Shown: in pieces, positions 63,751 to 64,000 of the stretch
Layout: each line of letters begins with the position of its first letter
Position numbering within the stretch: position 1 is the stretch's first letter
DNA from: Bacillus sp. OxB-1
Lineage (GTDB): Bacteria; Bacillota; Bacilli; Bacillales_A; Planococcaceae
Direction: 5' to 3'
DNA: 64,000 nucleotides
Assembly (NCBI RefSeq): GCF_000829195.1
Contig: NZ_AP013294.1
Coordinates: 2,243,001 to 2,307,000 of the forward strand
Notes under the pieces: model-generated
What the model was told of the DNA's origin: nothing
Database searches by the model: none
The model's input: the letters and a program-made list of their open reading frames with translations, nothing else
Position numbers and translations under genes: made by a program

Positions 63751-63780
63751 ACTTATTTCAACTTATTTCAACTTATTTCA
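63751..63780. repeat. Perfect 10-bp direct repeat, three copies
   Basis: ACTTATTTCA occurs three times head to tail without gaps, 93 bases before the bluB start. TATAAT at 63841-63846 (no clear -35) and another at 63809-63814 are candidate -10 boxes near it. Confidence 0.85.
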
Positions 63781-63872
63781 TAGAAAGATTTTTTAATATA
63801 AACTTGTTTATAATGCAGATGTAATCCTACCCTTTCTTGATATAATGAAGTGAGAAGAAAAGGAGGGGTTCC

Positions 63873-64000
63873 ATGTTCACGAATGAGGAAATGGAAGCTG
63901 TGTATAAAGCCATCTATCAAAGAAGGGATATCCGTACATTTTTGCCAACGCCTGTGCCGGAAGAGAAGATCCATCGTATCCTGCATGCGGCCCATCATGC
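63873..64000 (+). CDS. bluB: 5,6-dimethylbenzimidazole synthase BluB, N-terminus (cut by window)
   Basis: The visible 42 residues, MFTNEEMEAVYKAIYQRR and DIRTFLPTPVPEEKIHRIL followed by AAHHA, match the start of BluB-type nitroreductase-fold proteins, in which AAHHAPSVG follows. BluB destroys FMN to make the lower ligand of vitamin B12. The call rests on a short stretch and other flavin nitroreductases are possible. ATG 63873 follows AAAAGGAGGGGTTCC. Confidence 0.7.
   Translation, partial: MFTNEEMEAVYKAIYQRRDIRTFLPTPVPEEKIHRILHAAHH

Overview
The window looks like chromosome of a spore-forming, low-to-middle-GC Firmicute of the Planococcaceae (Sporosarcina or a close relative). The reasons are strong Shine-Dalgarno sites, frequent TTG and GTG starts, sporulation genes (cwlJ-like, prkA-yhbH-spoVR), a three-SLH S-layer protein, 4HB-type chemoreceptors, GlpP antitermination and TPP riboswitches. 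The family call is inference. I see no transposase, integrase, phage module or CRISPR array.

Layout. 1-8.4 kb: a cut chemoreceptor, DUF378, YitT and DUF169 proteins, a 21-bp-phased repeat array, a DUF1540 gene read through from an exported-domain gene, a Ca2+/H+ antiporter, and a DUF2243-ctaG pair. 8.4-19.5 kb: a three-gene coupled membrane cluster, a MITE-like structured element, small zinc/spore-type proteins, DUF421, an amidase, a second chemoreceptor, a YhgE/Pip protein, an unknown pair with a Ser/Cys tail, and an HtrA-like protease. 19.6-26.2 kb: glpP followed by a ugpBAEC-type operon behind a leader terminator; the operon also encodes a TIM-barrel protein and a HAD phosphatase. 26.2-38.7 kb: a Fur-box small membrane protein, a third chemoreceptor, EamA, two thioesterases, CMD and YjjG-like proteins, a 102-bp tandem array, the S-layer gene, a frameshifted small gene, a VLRF1 factor, YdjM and CwlJ. 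38.7-46.8 kb: hutG-gltS divergent from a LysR regulator, then prkA, yhbH-spoVR. 47-53.5 kb: a 5'-truncated ABC-F gene, the riboswitch-controlled tenA-thiZXY operon and glnA. 53.6-64 kb: yunC-like gene, a third 21-bp array, a transporter/amidohydrolase pair, an SMR pair, psiE, a GDPD, a heptad coiled-coil protein, tRNA-Arg(CCU), a frameshifted rtcB, riboswitch-controlled thiC, a small zinc-type protein and the start of bluB.

How genes work together. The anchored GDPD at 57.8 kb could release glycerol-3-phosphate, which the GlpP-linked Ugp system would import and the HAD enzyme could dephosphorylate. Two TPP riboswitches control pyrimidine salvage (TenA, ThiXYZ) and de novo pyrimidine synthesis (ThiC). 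HutG and GltS join histidine-derived and imported glutamate; GlnA uses glutamate.

The most unusual signals are three non-coding arrays with unrelated words but the same 21-bp phase (3.97-4.29, 31.92-32.62 and 54.0-54.12 kb), the unusual composition of the GlpP/Ugp operon, and several probable frame lesions (about 4534, 35765 and 60762, plus the ABC-F truncation).
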